Assembly (NCBI GenBank): GCA_938038815.1
Contig: CALHTF010000068.1
Span: forward strand, 1 to 64,000
Source: an uncultured Acidimicrobiales bacterium
GTDB taxonomy: Bacteria > Actinomycetota > Acidimicrobiia > Acidimicrobiales > SHLQ01
Length of the DNA: 64,000 nt
Direction of reading: 5' to 3'
The position numbers and the translations under genes were made by a program. Positions 9,267 to 17,011 of the stretch are shown piece by piece. Numbering within the stretch: position 1 is the stretch's first letter; every line of letters starts with the position of its first letter. The notes under the pieces are model-generated. The model was not told the origin of the DNA and made no database searches. It saw nothing but the letters and a program-made list of their open reading frames with translations.

Positions 9267-9324
9267 GGGCGCCCGGTAGCCGGACATAGCGGAGCGCAGA
9301 GCAGCGGCGGAGCCGCTGCGACCA
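9265..9324 (+). repeat. Partial copy (3' half) of the intergenic palindromic repeat
   Basis: aggggcgc...tagcggagcgcagag...gacca aligns with 12814-12874. Confidence 0.55.
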
Positions 9325-9327
9325 AAG

Positions 9328-10836
9328 TTAATGCGCGCCCTTTTGCATGAGGACTGCGGGGACGGTCCTGATGAGGATCAAGATGTCGGTGAAGAGGGTC
9401 CAGTTGTCGACGTAGTAGAGGTCGAGCTGTCCGTAGTCGCCGTCTTCGGCGTCGCTGCGGCCGCCGACCTGCCACATACCGGTGATTCCGGGCTGGACCC
9501 GGAGGCGGTTGTGCAGGCTAGGGTCCCACTGGTCTCGTTCGCTGGCGAGTGCCGGACGAGGCCCGACCAGGCTCATCTCGCCTTTGAGGACGTTGATGAG
9601 CTGAGGGAGCTCGTCGATCGAGGTCTTGCGAAGGATCTTGCCCGCTTTGGTGATGCGAGGATCGTCCTTGATCTTAAAGAGCGGCCCGGTGGCCTCGTTG
9701 AGGTGGCGAACATTTTCGAGCAGTTCTTCGGCGTTGACCACCATGGTGCGGAACTTGAGCACTTTGAACAGTTCGCCGTCGCGGCCAACTCGCTCTTGGG
9801 CAAACAGGATCGGGCCCGGGCTGGTGAGGCGAACCGCAAGAGCGCCAACGGCCGCAATCGGGGCCAGAATGAGGCACAGTAATGCGGCGGTGACGATGTC
9901 GAACGACCGTTTTGCCACCGCTCGCCAACCATTGCGCTGTACCGGCTCGATGTACACCATCGGGAAACGTCCGAGCGGTCGGATGGTGAGTCGGTCCGAA
10001 GCAATGTCACACAGGGTCGACGAGAGTTCGACGTGCACACCGTTCTCGGTGAGGGTACGGATCAGCCGGTTGGAGGTACCCACATCGATAGCGGTCGCCG
10101 CGATGATCACGCCACCACAATCGGCCTTCTGCACTGCTTGCAAGGTGTGCCCGACGTCGCGCAGCAGGTGCGACTCGGAGATGTCGGTGGCGTCGCCCGA
10201 TACTTCGAGGTGGTCTTCGACAAACCCAACGACCTCGTATCCAAGGCTGGCGTCCTTATCGAGCATCTCTTTCATGAGATAACCCTCAGAGTTGCGGCCC
10301 ACGATAAGAACGCGGCGAAGCATATGGCCGTTGCTGCGGGCCCGCTTGAACAGCAGACGGGCGACAAGGCGCTCGATACCGACCACCAAGATCAGGGTCG
10401 GGATAGCAATGGCGTACCACGAGCGAGCGATCTCGACATCAAAGGCAATACTGGCAATACCGATGGCCACGACGCTGGCGACGATTGCTTTGATGGCTCG
10501 CCACCCCTCGTCGACACCTCGGGTGATGAACCGGGCCTTGTACAAGGCCTGATGGGTGAAGGCGACTGGCCACACCAAAAGGGTTGCGCCGACCATGGCG
10601 ATATATGTCGCGGAGCTCGTTGGGTCGGTGGTGTTCAATGCCCCGTTCAGCACCACCGAAAGCCAGAGGCCGACCATAACGGCGATGACGTCGGTGACCA
10701 GCAGAACCAGTTTCCGGTTGGTGCCACCGCTCATGGCTTCGCTTGGGACGGGCTCGGACGCAAAGACGTCCGTGCGCGGGTAAAGCTCGACCTTGGTCGT
10801 TCCTGGTTTTGTGTCGTTCTCGGCGGGAAGGCCCAT
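9328..10836 (-). CDS. Exopolysaccharide polyprenyl glycosylphosphotransferase (sugar transferase)
   Basis: N-terminal TM helices; C-terminal KRSFDIVTAALL, KFRTMVVNAE, LRKTSIDELPQLINVLKGEMSLVGPRPAL. Confidence 0.95.
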   Translation of the reverse strand: MGLPAENDTKPGTTKVELYPRTDVFASEPVPSEAMSGGTNRKLVLLVTDVIAVMVGLWLSVVLNGALNTTDPTSSATYIAMVGATLLVWPVAFTHQALYKARFITRGVDEGWRAIKAIVASVVAIGIASIAFDVEIARSWYAIAIPTLILVVGIERLVARLLFKRARSNGHMLRRVLIVGRNSEGYLMKEMLDKDASLGYEVVGFVEDHLEVSGDATDISESHLLRDVGHTLQAVQKADCGGVIIAATAIDVGTSNRLIRTLTENGVHVELSSTLCDIASDRLTIRPLGRFPMVYIEPVQRNGWRAVAKRSFDIVTAALLCLILAPIAAVGALAVRLTSPGPILFAQERVGRDGELFKVLKFRTMVVNAEELLENVRHLNEATGPLFKIKDDPRITKAGKILRKTSIDELPQLINVLKGEMSLVGPRPALASERDQWDPSLHNRLRVQPGITGMWQVGGRSDAEDGDYGQLDLYYVDNWTLFTDILILIRTVPAVLMQKGAH

Positions 10837-10968
10837 ACGAAACTTTCGGCACTACGGCATCGAGGGTCCGCAAGATACGAACTCTTCTGTAGTCATAGTG
10901 TCGGCCGCTTCGCAGGAGGCCTTAAGCACGAACCGCACCCCTAGATTGGGGCCACCAGTGTCGGGGAT

Positions 10969-12282
10969 TTAGCCCTTGGCGGCGCGAAATCCCGCTTCAA
11001 GGTCGGCGATAATGTCGTCGATCGATTCGATGCCGACCGAGAGCCGAACCAAGCCGGGGTGCACACCAGCGCTGGCCTGTTCTTCTTCGGTGAGCTGGGA
11101 GTGGGTGGTCGATCCGGGGTGAATGGCCAGGCTGCGTACATCGCCAATGTTGGCCACATGGCTATGCAGTTCGAGGCCCTCAACAAAGGCTTGGCCGGCT
11201 TCTTTGCCGCCCGCAATGACAAACGCCGGAACCGATCCGTAGCCCCGACCTTCGCCGTACTTGGTAACCCGTTCTTTGTGCGGGCTGCTGTCGAGACCCG
11301 TGTACTGCACACTCTCGACTTGGTCATGGCCCTCGAGGAACTCGGCGACCTTCTGCGCGTTCTCGAAGTGCCGCTCCATCCGCAGGCTCAACGTTTCGAG
11401 ACCTTGCAGGAAGTAGAACGCGTTTTGGGGCGACAGTGCCGACCCGAGGTCGCGCAACATTTGCACCCGGGCCTTGATGATGAACGCACCGTGGCCAAGC
11501 GCCGGCCAGTACGCCAGGCCGTGATAGCTCGGGTCGGGCTCGGTGAAGTTCGCAAACCGGTCGTTGGCGCCAAAGTCGAAGCTGCCTCCGTCGATGATTA
11601 CCCCGCCGATCGAGTTGCCGTGACCGCCAATGAACTTGGTCATTGAGTGCACGACGATGTCGGCTCCCCACTTGAGCGGGTTGATCAGATACGGGCTGGC
11701 GACGGTGTTGTCGACGATGAGGGGTACGCCGACCTCGTGGGCAACGCCAGCGACCCCTTCGATGTCGAGGCAGTCGTTCTTTGGGTTGCCCAACGTTTCG
11801 CCGTAGAACGCCTTGGTGTTGTCCTGGGCGGCCGAGCGCCATTGGTCGAGGTTGTCGGGGTCGTCGACAAAGCTGACCTCGATGCCCATCTTGGGCAGCG
11901 TGTAGTGAAACAGGTTGAAGGTTCCGCCGTACAGCGAGGTCGAGGACACGATATGGTCGCCCGCTTCGCATAGCGTGAGGATGGCGAGGGTTTCGGCCGC
12001 CTGGCCCGAGCTGACCGCCAGGGCGCCGGGGATTCCTACCGCTGTGTCGGTGCCGCCTTCAAGGGCTTGCAAACGAGCCTCAAGCACACCCTGGGTCGGG
12101 TTCATGATGCGGGTGTAAATGTTGCCCATCTCGGCCAGCGCGAACAGGTTGGCCGCATGGTTGCTGTCCTTGAAGACAAACGACGATGTTTGGTAGATCG
12201 GGACGGTTCGAGCCCCCGTATCGGAGTCAGGCACCTGCCCCGAGTGAATCTGCTTGGTCTCAAAACCCCAGTCAGCGCTCAT
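10969..12282 (-). CDS. metY: O-acetylhomoserine aminocarboxypropyltransferase
   Basis: MSADWGFETKQIHSGQVPDSDTGARTVPIYQTSSF; PLP motif HSMTKFIGGHGNSIGG. Start set at 12282 with a GGGGAA Shine-Dalgarno. Confidence 0.92.
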   Translation of the reverse strand: MSADWGFETKQIHSGQVPDSDTGARTVPIYQTSSFVFKDSNHAANLFALAEMGNIYTRIMNPTQGVLEARLQALEGGTDTAVGIPGALAVSSGQAAETLAILTLCEAGDHIVSSTSLYGGTFNLFHYTLPKMGIEVSFVDDPDNLDQWRSAAQDNTKAFYGETLGNPKNDCLDIEGVAGVAHEVGVPLIVDNTVASPYLINPLKWGADIVVHSMTKFIGGHGNSIGGVIIDGGSFDFGANDRFANFTEPDPSYHGLAYWPALGHGAFIIKARVQMLRDLGSALSPQNAFYFLQGLETLSLRMERHFENAQKVAEFLEGHDQVESVQYTGLDSSPHKERVTKYGEGRGYGSVPAFVIAGGKEAGQAFVEGLELHSHVANIGDVRSLAIHPGSTTHSQLTEEEQASAGVHPGLVRLSVGIESIDDIIADLEAGFRAAKG

Positions 12283-12540
12283 AAATACGTTCCCCTGCCC
12301 TGTTAAATTGATGAACTTCGACCTTAGGCAGGCAAACCCGACCAATCAAGTCGGTTATTAGAAGGCAACTGACTTCTGAGCGTCCGGCCACACCCCAAGC
12401 GGCACGCGGACTGGCGCTACCGCCCGATCGGCGCCGTCTTCGGTACAAGTGAAGAGGAATATCCACTCGCACCTCTACCGGCACTCGGACCAAAGAGTGC
12501 AAGAGGCTCCGTGCCTCCGGAACGGCCTGCACGGAGTGCA
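12283..12540 (-). promoter_or_regulatory. Structured untranslated leader upstream of metY (class unassigned)
   Basis: Six successive hairpins: 12507-12514/12529-12536, 12481-12486/12495-12500, 12413-12417/12431-12435, 12382-12386/12407-12411, 12360-12364/12373-12377, 12335-12342/12350-12356. Confidence 0.5.
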
Positions 12541-12678
12541 GTAATCGATGTCCCGGACTGTCGAGGTTCGGAGCCGAGGGCGGGCGCGTCCGCGAAGTGC
12601 CAGCTCAGCCCAAGCCGTGTCGAGCAGCAACAGAGATCTGTCCGAAGTACCGACCAAGCGCCGCCAGGTACAGGACCC

Positions 12679-12721
12679 AAAAACGAAAAGAGCCGAGCAC
12701 CCGGAGACGCTCGACCCTTTT
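12679..12721 (-). terminator. Intrinsic terminator of the ilvBNC operon
   Basis: 13-bp stem AAAAGGGTCGAGC/GCTCGGCTCTTTT with G.U wobbles, then CGTTTTTGGG on the minus strand. Confidence 0.75.
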
Positions 12722-12724
12722 CAA

Positions 12725-12879
12725 ATTTCTCATCGCGCTTTACCCGCTCAGAGCGGGCTAACCGCGAAAATTTCAGGGACTGGGGCTAAGGAGCCCGGAG
12801 CTCGCGGAGGGCGAGGGGCGCAGATGGACGGCCGTAGCGAAGCGCAGAGGGAGCGAGCTTGCGAGTGACCGACCAGAAA
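12725..12879 (+). repeat. Intergenic palindromic repeat, full copy 2
   Basis: Near-identical blocks to 141-275; contains CCCGCTcagAGCGGG hairpin. Confidence 0.85.
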
Positions 12880-12880
12880 G

Positions 12881-13915
12881 TCAGCCTTGGCCGCCGGAGG
12901 CTTCTTGGACCGACTGCTTGCCGGCGCTGATCCAGGGCATCATGGCCCGGAGCTTAGAGCCGACCTCTTCGATGAGGTGGTCCTGGCCAGCCTTTTCCAT
13001 GGCGAGGAAGTTGGTGCGTCCGCCGTGAGCTTCGGCGACCCATTCCTCGGCGAACTGACCGCTCTGGATCTCGCCCAGGATCTTCTTCATTTCGGCGCGG
13101 GTGTCGTCGTTGATGATCCGGCTACCTCGCGACATGTCGCCGTACTCGGCGGTGTCAGAGATCGAGTAGCGCATGCCACTGATGCCTTGTTCGTACATGA
13201 GGTCGACGATGAGCTTGAGCTCGTGCAGGCACTCGAAGTACGCAATCTCGGGTTGGTAGCCGGCGTCAACGAGGGTCTGGAAGCCACTGCGAACGAGTTC
13301 GGAGGTTCCGCCACAGAGCACAACCTGCTCGCCGAACAGGTCGGTTTCGGTCTCTTCGGTGAAGGTGGTTTCGATCACACCGGCGCGTGCGCCACCGATA
13401 GCGTCGGCATAGGCGAGGCCAACGGCCTTGGCGTTACCCGAAGCGTCCTGCTCAATAGCGATGAGGGCGGGTACGCCGCCGCCTTCGGTGTAGGTGCGGC
13501 GCACAAGGTGACCCGGGCCCTTCGGAGCAACCATGGCAACGTCGACGTTGGCCGGCGGCTTGATCAGGTCGAAACGAATGTTGAAACCGTGGGCAAACAA
13601 CAACATGTCGTTGTCGTTCAGGTTCGGCGCGATGTGTTCTTCATAGATCGCCGCCTGCTCGGTATCGGGGAGCAAGATCATGATCATGTCGGCGTGAGCA
13701 GAAGCTTCGCTGAGGCCCATCACGGTGAGGCCCTCGGCTTCGGCCTTGGCCTTGGAGCCCGAACCTTCGCGAAGTCCAACCACCACGTCGACGCCCGACT
13801 CTTTCAGGTTCAGCGCGTGGGCGTGACCCTGCGAGCCGTAGCCCAAAATCGCTACTTTGCGTCCCTCGATCTTTGACCGATCGACATCGGCTTCGTAGTA
13901 AATGTTCACTGCCAT
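12881..13915 (-). CDS. ilvC: Ketol-acid reductoisomerase (NADP+)
   Basis: [48 protein letters not shown]. Confidence 0.97.
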   Translation of the reverse strand: MAVNIYYEADVDRSKIEGRKVAILGYGSQGHAHALNLKESGVDVVVGLREGSGSKAKAEAEGLTVMGLSEASAHADMIMILLPDTEQAAIYEEHIAPNLNDNDMLLFAHGFNIRFDLIKPPANVDVAMVAPKGPGHLVRRTYTEGGGVPALIAIEQDASGNAKAVGLAYADAIGGARAGVIETTFTEETETDLFGEQVVLCGGTSELVRSGFQTLVDAGYQPEIAYFECLHELKLIVDLMYEQGISGMRYSISDTAEYGDMSRGSRIINDDTRAEMKKILGEIQSGQFAEEWVAEAHGGRTNFLAMEKAGQDHLIEEVGSKLRAMMPWISAGKQSVQEASGGQG

Positions 13916-13957
13916 GACTGTTTCCTTGCTGAAATTCGTTGATGGGTAGAGTTCGGG

Positions 13958-14467
13958 TTAGGACGCGCCGGCGAGGGCGTTGAGAGCGACTGGTCCGGTC
14001 CGGTGCACTTCAAGAATTCCGAACGGACCTAGTTGCTCTTCGAAATCATCGACGCGCGACGGCGTGTCCGACAACGTGAGCATGATGGCCTCTCCGCTAT
14101 CGGCCAGCACGTCAGCGTCGAACTTTTCGCCGAGCGCAACCACCTGGTCGCGATCGCCGTCGACCGTCGAGATGGTGACGATCATGAGTTCGCGTTGGAC
14201 CGACGTGGCCGGGTCGACCTGGTGGATCTCGACCACGTTGATGAGCTTGTCGAGTTGCTTCACCACTTGTTCGAGAGGCGCCGACTCAGCATCGACCACA
14301 AAGGTGATGTGGCTAAAGTTTTCGTCGTAGGCGGGCGCCACGGCCAGCGAGTCGATGTTGAAGCCTCGGCGGGCGAAAAGCCCAGCGACTCGGGCGAGCA
14401 CGCCAGCCTTGTTCTCGACCTTGACGACCACCGTGTGAAAGCGATCGGTGTCCTGAGTGTTCGCCAT
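13958..14467 (-). CDS. ilvN: Acetolactate synthase small subunit
   Basis: ACT-domain VENKAGVLARVAGLFARRGFNIDSLAVAP; adjacent to ilvB. Confidence 0.96.
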   Translation of the reverse strand: MANTQDTDRFHTVVVKVENKAGVLARVAGLFARRGFNIDSLAVAPAYDENFSHITFVVDAESAPLEQVVKQLDKLINVVEIHQVDPATSVQRELMIVTISTVDGDRDQVVALGEKFDADVLADSGEAIMLTLSDTPSRVDDFEEQLGPFGILEVHRTGPVALNALAGAS

Positions 14468-14469
14468 CG

Positions 14470-16221
14470 TTACTGCCCCTCGGTCTCGGTCTGGGATGGG
14501 TCGACCATGAGTTCGCTGTTGGTCGCACCGGCGGGAACCATAGGGAATACCTTCTCGCGTGGGTCGGTGCGGAATTCGACCACGACTGGACGGTCATTGA
14601 TCTCGTTGGCCTTCTCGATTGCCGGTTGCACCTCTTCGGGCGAATCGACTCGGATACCAACGCAACCCATTGCTTCGGCCCACATCTTGTAGTCGGGAAC
14701 GTCGGGCGAGAGGTAGACCTCGGAGTACCGCTCGTCGTAGAACATCTCTTGCCACTGGCGGACCATACCGAGGTAGCCGTTGTTGATGAGGGCAACCTTG
14801 ATCGGAATGCGCTCGACGGCTGCGGTTACCAACTCTTGGGCGGTCATCTGGAAGCAGCCATCGCCGTCGACGGCCCACACGGTGCGGTCGGGCATTCCGG
14901 CCTTGGCGCCCACGGCGGCGGGAATCGAAAAGCCCATCGTTCCGAGACCACCGGAGTTGATCCACGTGTAGGGGTGGTCGAACTGCCAGAGCTGGCTGGC
15001 CCACATCTGGTGCTGGCCGACGCCCGAGGTGACGATGGTGTCCGCGGGGCTGTGGTCTCGGAGCTGTTCGAGTACATATTGGGGCTTGAGCGCCTCGCCC
15101 GCGGCGGAGTCTTCGTAGACCAGCGGGTACTTCTCTTGCCAGCCCGAGAGCTGCGAACGCCAGGCTCGCCGGTCGGGCTGGGCGTTGTTGCCGCCCAGTT
15201 TGGTTATCGCTTCGACAAGGCCCTCGATCGCCAGCTTGCAGTCGGCTTGGATTCCTACGTCGGGGCGACGAACCTTGCCGATTTCGGCCGGATCGATATC
15301 GACATGGATTACCTTGGCGTCGGGGGCAAAGCCGTCGAGCCGGCCGGTGACCCGGTCGTCGAACCGGCTGCCGAGCGCGATGAGTAGATCGGATTGCTGC
15401 ATCGACATGACGGCGGTGTAGTTGCCGTGCATGCCGGGCATACCGAGGTTGAGCGGGTGGCTATCGGGGAAGGCGCCGCGAGCCATCAAGGTAGTGACGA
15501 CTGGGATGTCGACCAGCTCGGCCAACGTGCGCAAGATCTCGGCGGCCCGGGCCTTGAGGATGCCGCCACCGATGTACAGCACGGGGCGCTCAGCGGCGCA
15601 GATCAGTTCAGCGGCTTGGGCCAACAACTCGGGGTCGGGCTCGAGTTGGGGGTTATACCCAGGAAGGTTCGGGGCCACGGGCTCGACCCACTCGAAATGC
15701 GAGCTCGGGTCGGCCGGGTTGACGATGTTCTTTGGCAGGTCGACCAAAACCGGGCCGGGGCGACCGGTGGTCGCGATATGGAATGCCTCATGAATGGTCT
15801 GAGGGATGTCGGCCGCGTCGGTTACCAAGAAGTTGTGCTTGGTGGCCGACATGGTGATGCCGGTTGTGTCGGCCTCTTGGAACGCGTCGGTGCCGATCGC
15901 CGAGTAGGCGACCTGACCGGTAATGCACACCATCGGAACCGAGTCCATGTAAGCATCGAGCAACGGCGTGACCATGTTGGTTGCGGCCGGCCCGCTCGTG
16001 ACCATGGCGACGCCCGGTTTGCCGGTGGCTTGGGCGTACCCCTGGGCCATGTGGCCGGCGCCTTGTTCGTGCCGAACCAAAACGTGGCGGATCGACGAGT
16101 CGATAATCGGGTCATAGACCGGAAGAATCGCACCGCCAGGGAGTCCGAACACCACCTCGACGCCCTCGAGCTCGAGCGATTTGATTAGTGCTTCACCACC
16201 ATTGGTTTGCTGCCGTGTCAT
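14470..16221 (-). CDS. ilvB: Acetolactate synthase large subunit
   Basis: GGEALIKSLELEGVEVVFGLPGGAILPVYD; TPP motif WAVDGDGCFQMTAQELVTA. Confidence 0.97.
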   Translation of the reverse strand: MTRQQTNGGEALIKSLELEGVEVVFGLPGGAILPVYDPIIDSSIRHVLVRHEQGAGHMAQGYAQATGKPGVAMVTSGPAATNMVTPLLDAYMDSVPMVCITGQVAYSAIGTDAFQEADTTGITMSATKHNFLVTDAADIPQTIHEAFHIATTGRPGPVLVDLPKNIVNPADPSSHFEWVEPVAPNLPGYNPQLEPDPELLAQAAELICAAERPVLYIGGGILKARAAEILRTLAELVDIPVVTTLMARGAFPDSHPLNLGMPGMHGNYTAVMSMQQSDLLIALGSRFDDRVTGRLDGFAPDAKVIHVDIDPAEIGKVRRPDVGIQADCKLAIEGLVEAITKLGGNNAQPDRRAWRSQLSGWQEKYPLVYEDSAAGEALKPQYVLEQLRDHSPADTIVTSGVGQHQMWASQLWQFDHPYTWINSGGLGTMGFSIPAAVGAKAGMPDRTVWAVDGDGCFQMTAQELVTAAVERIPIKVALINNGYLGMVRQWQEMFYDERYSEVYLSPDVPDYKMWAEAMGCVGIRVDSPEEVQPAIEKANEINDRPVVVEFRTDPREKVFPMVPAGATNSELMVDPSQTETEGQ

Positions 16222-16278
16222 TGCAATCTCTCTGAAATTTCGGTTGAGGACAGGGAAAGGTTTTCAAAACAGCCCCCG

Positions 16279-16309
16279 AAAACTACAAGAGCCTCCCATC
16301 TGGGAGGCT
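16279..16309 (-). terminator. ilvB leader attenuator terminator hairpin
   Basis: Perfect 8-bp stem AGCCTCCC-agat-GGGAGGCT followed by CTTGTAGTTTT on the minus strand. Confidence 0.7.
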
Positions 16310-16337
16310 TTGGCACACGATCGGGGACGAACGCGTG

Positions 16338-16385
16338 CTAGGTAACTACCACCACAAGTACGTCAAACTGCTGTTTTCCACTCAT
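16338..16385 (-). CDS. ilvB leader peptide MSGKQQFDVLVVVVT
   Basis: 15-codon ORF with six V/L residues in a row (VLVVVV), directly upstream of a terminator hairpin and ilvB. Confidence 0.8.
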   Translation of the reverse strand: MSGKQQFDVLVVVVT

Positions 16386-16405
16386 TGCAAACGACTATAG
16401 CCAAG

Positions 16406-17011
16406 ATGACCACGCCCCGACGAGCCGTATACCCCGGTTCGTTTAATCCACCCACCAAGGCCCATCTGGCGATCGCCGAACTGGCTATAGCCCAACTGCG
16501 GCTGACCAGCGTTACCTTTGCGCTATCGCGGGTCGCGTTGGCGAAAGAATCGGTCGAACGCCCCGTGCTCGACCACCGGGTTTCGGTCGTTCGCCAAAGC
16601 GTCGCTCATCTCAACACCGCCGAGGTGACCGTCGAGGTGATGGTCACCGATCACCAGCTCCTGGTCGATATTGCCGACGGCTTCGACGTGTTGATCATGG
16701 GCGCGGACAAGTGGGAACAAATCCACGATGTGGTGTTTTACGACGGCGACCCGATCCGGCGCGACGACGCGATCGCCCGACTGCCCGACGTGGCGCTGGT
16801 ACCGCGCCCACCCACTCACGTCGGCCGTCCGGGGGCCCAACTACTCAACCTCGACTCCCCCACCGAGCAGATGATCGATGGCGTTTCATCTTCACTAGCG
16901 CGCGACGGCAACCATGAGATCATGACCCCCGAGGCGCAAGCGTTCGATGAGGCAACGGGCGCCTGGACCGACCCGCAGCGCTATGAGGCGTATTTAGCGA
17001 AGCTCGGCTGA
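16406..17011 (+). CDS. Nucleotidyltransferase (NadD/CoaD-like cytidylyltransferase fold)
   Basis: MTTPRRAVYPGSFNPPTKAHLAIAELA; T/HxGH-like motif (PPTKAH). Confidence 0.75.
   Translation: MTTPRRAVYPGSFNPPTKAHLAIAELAIAQLRLTSVTFALSRVALAKESVERPVLDHRVSVVRQSVAHLNTAEVTVEVMVTDHQLLVDIADGFDVLIMGADKWEQIHDVVFYDGDPIRRDDAIARLPDVALVPRPPTHVGRPGAQLLNLDSPTEQMIDGVSSSLARDGNHEIMTPEAQAFDEATGAWTDPQRYEAYLAKLG

Noticed and set aside
12421-12480. Lysine riboswitch (minus strand ggtagaggtgcgag resembles its core)
   Set aside because: Other conserved elements of the lysine riboswitch core are missing, and the downstream gene is metY.
12301-12540. SAM-IV or SAM-I riboswitch upstream of metY
   Set aside because: I could not find the expected GGCAACC-type core. 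Left as an unassigned structured leader; an Infernal scan would settle it.
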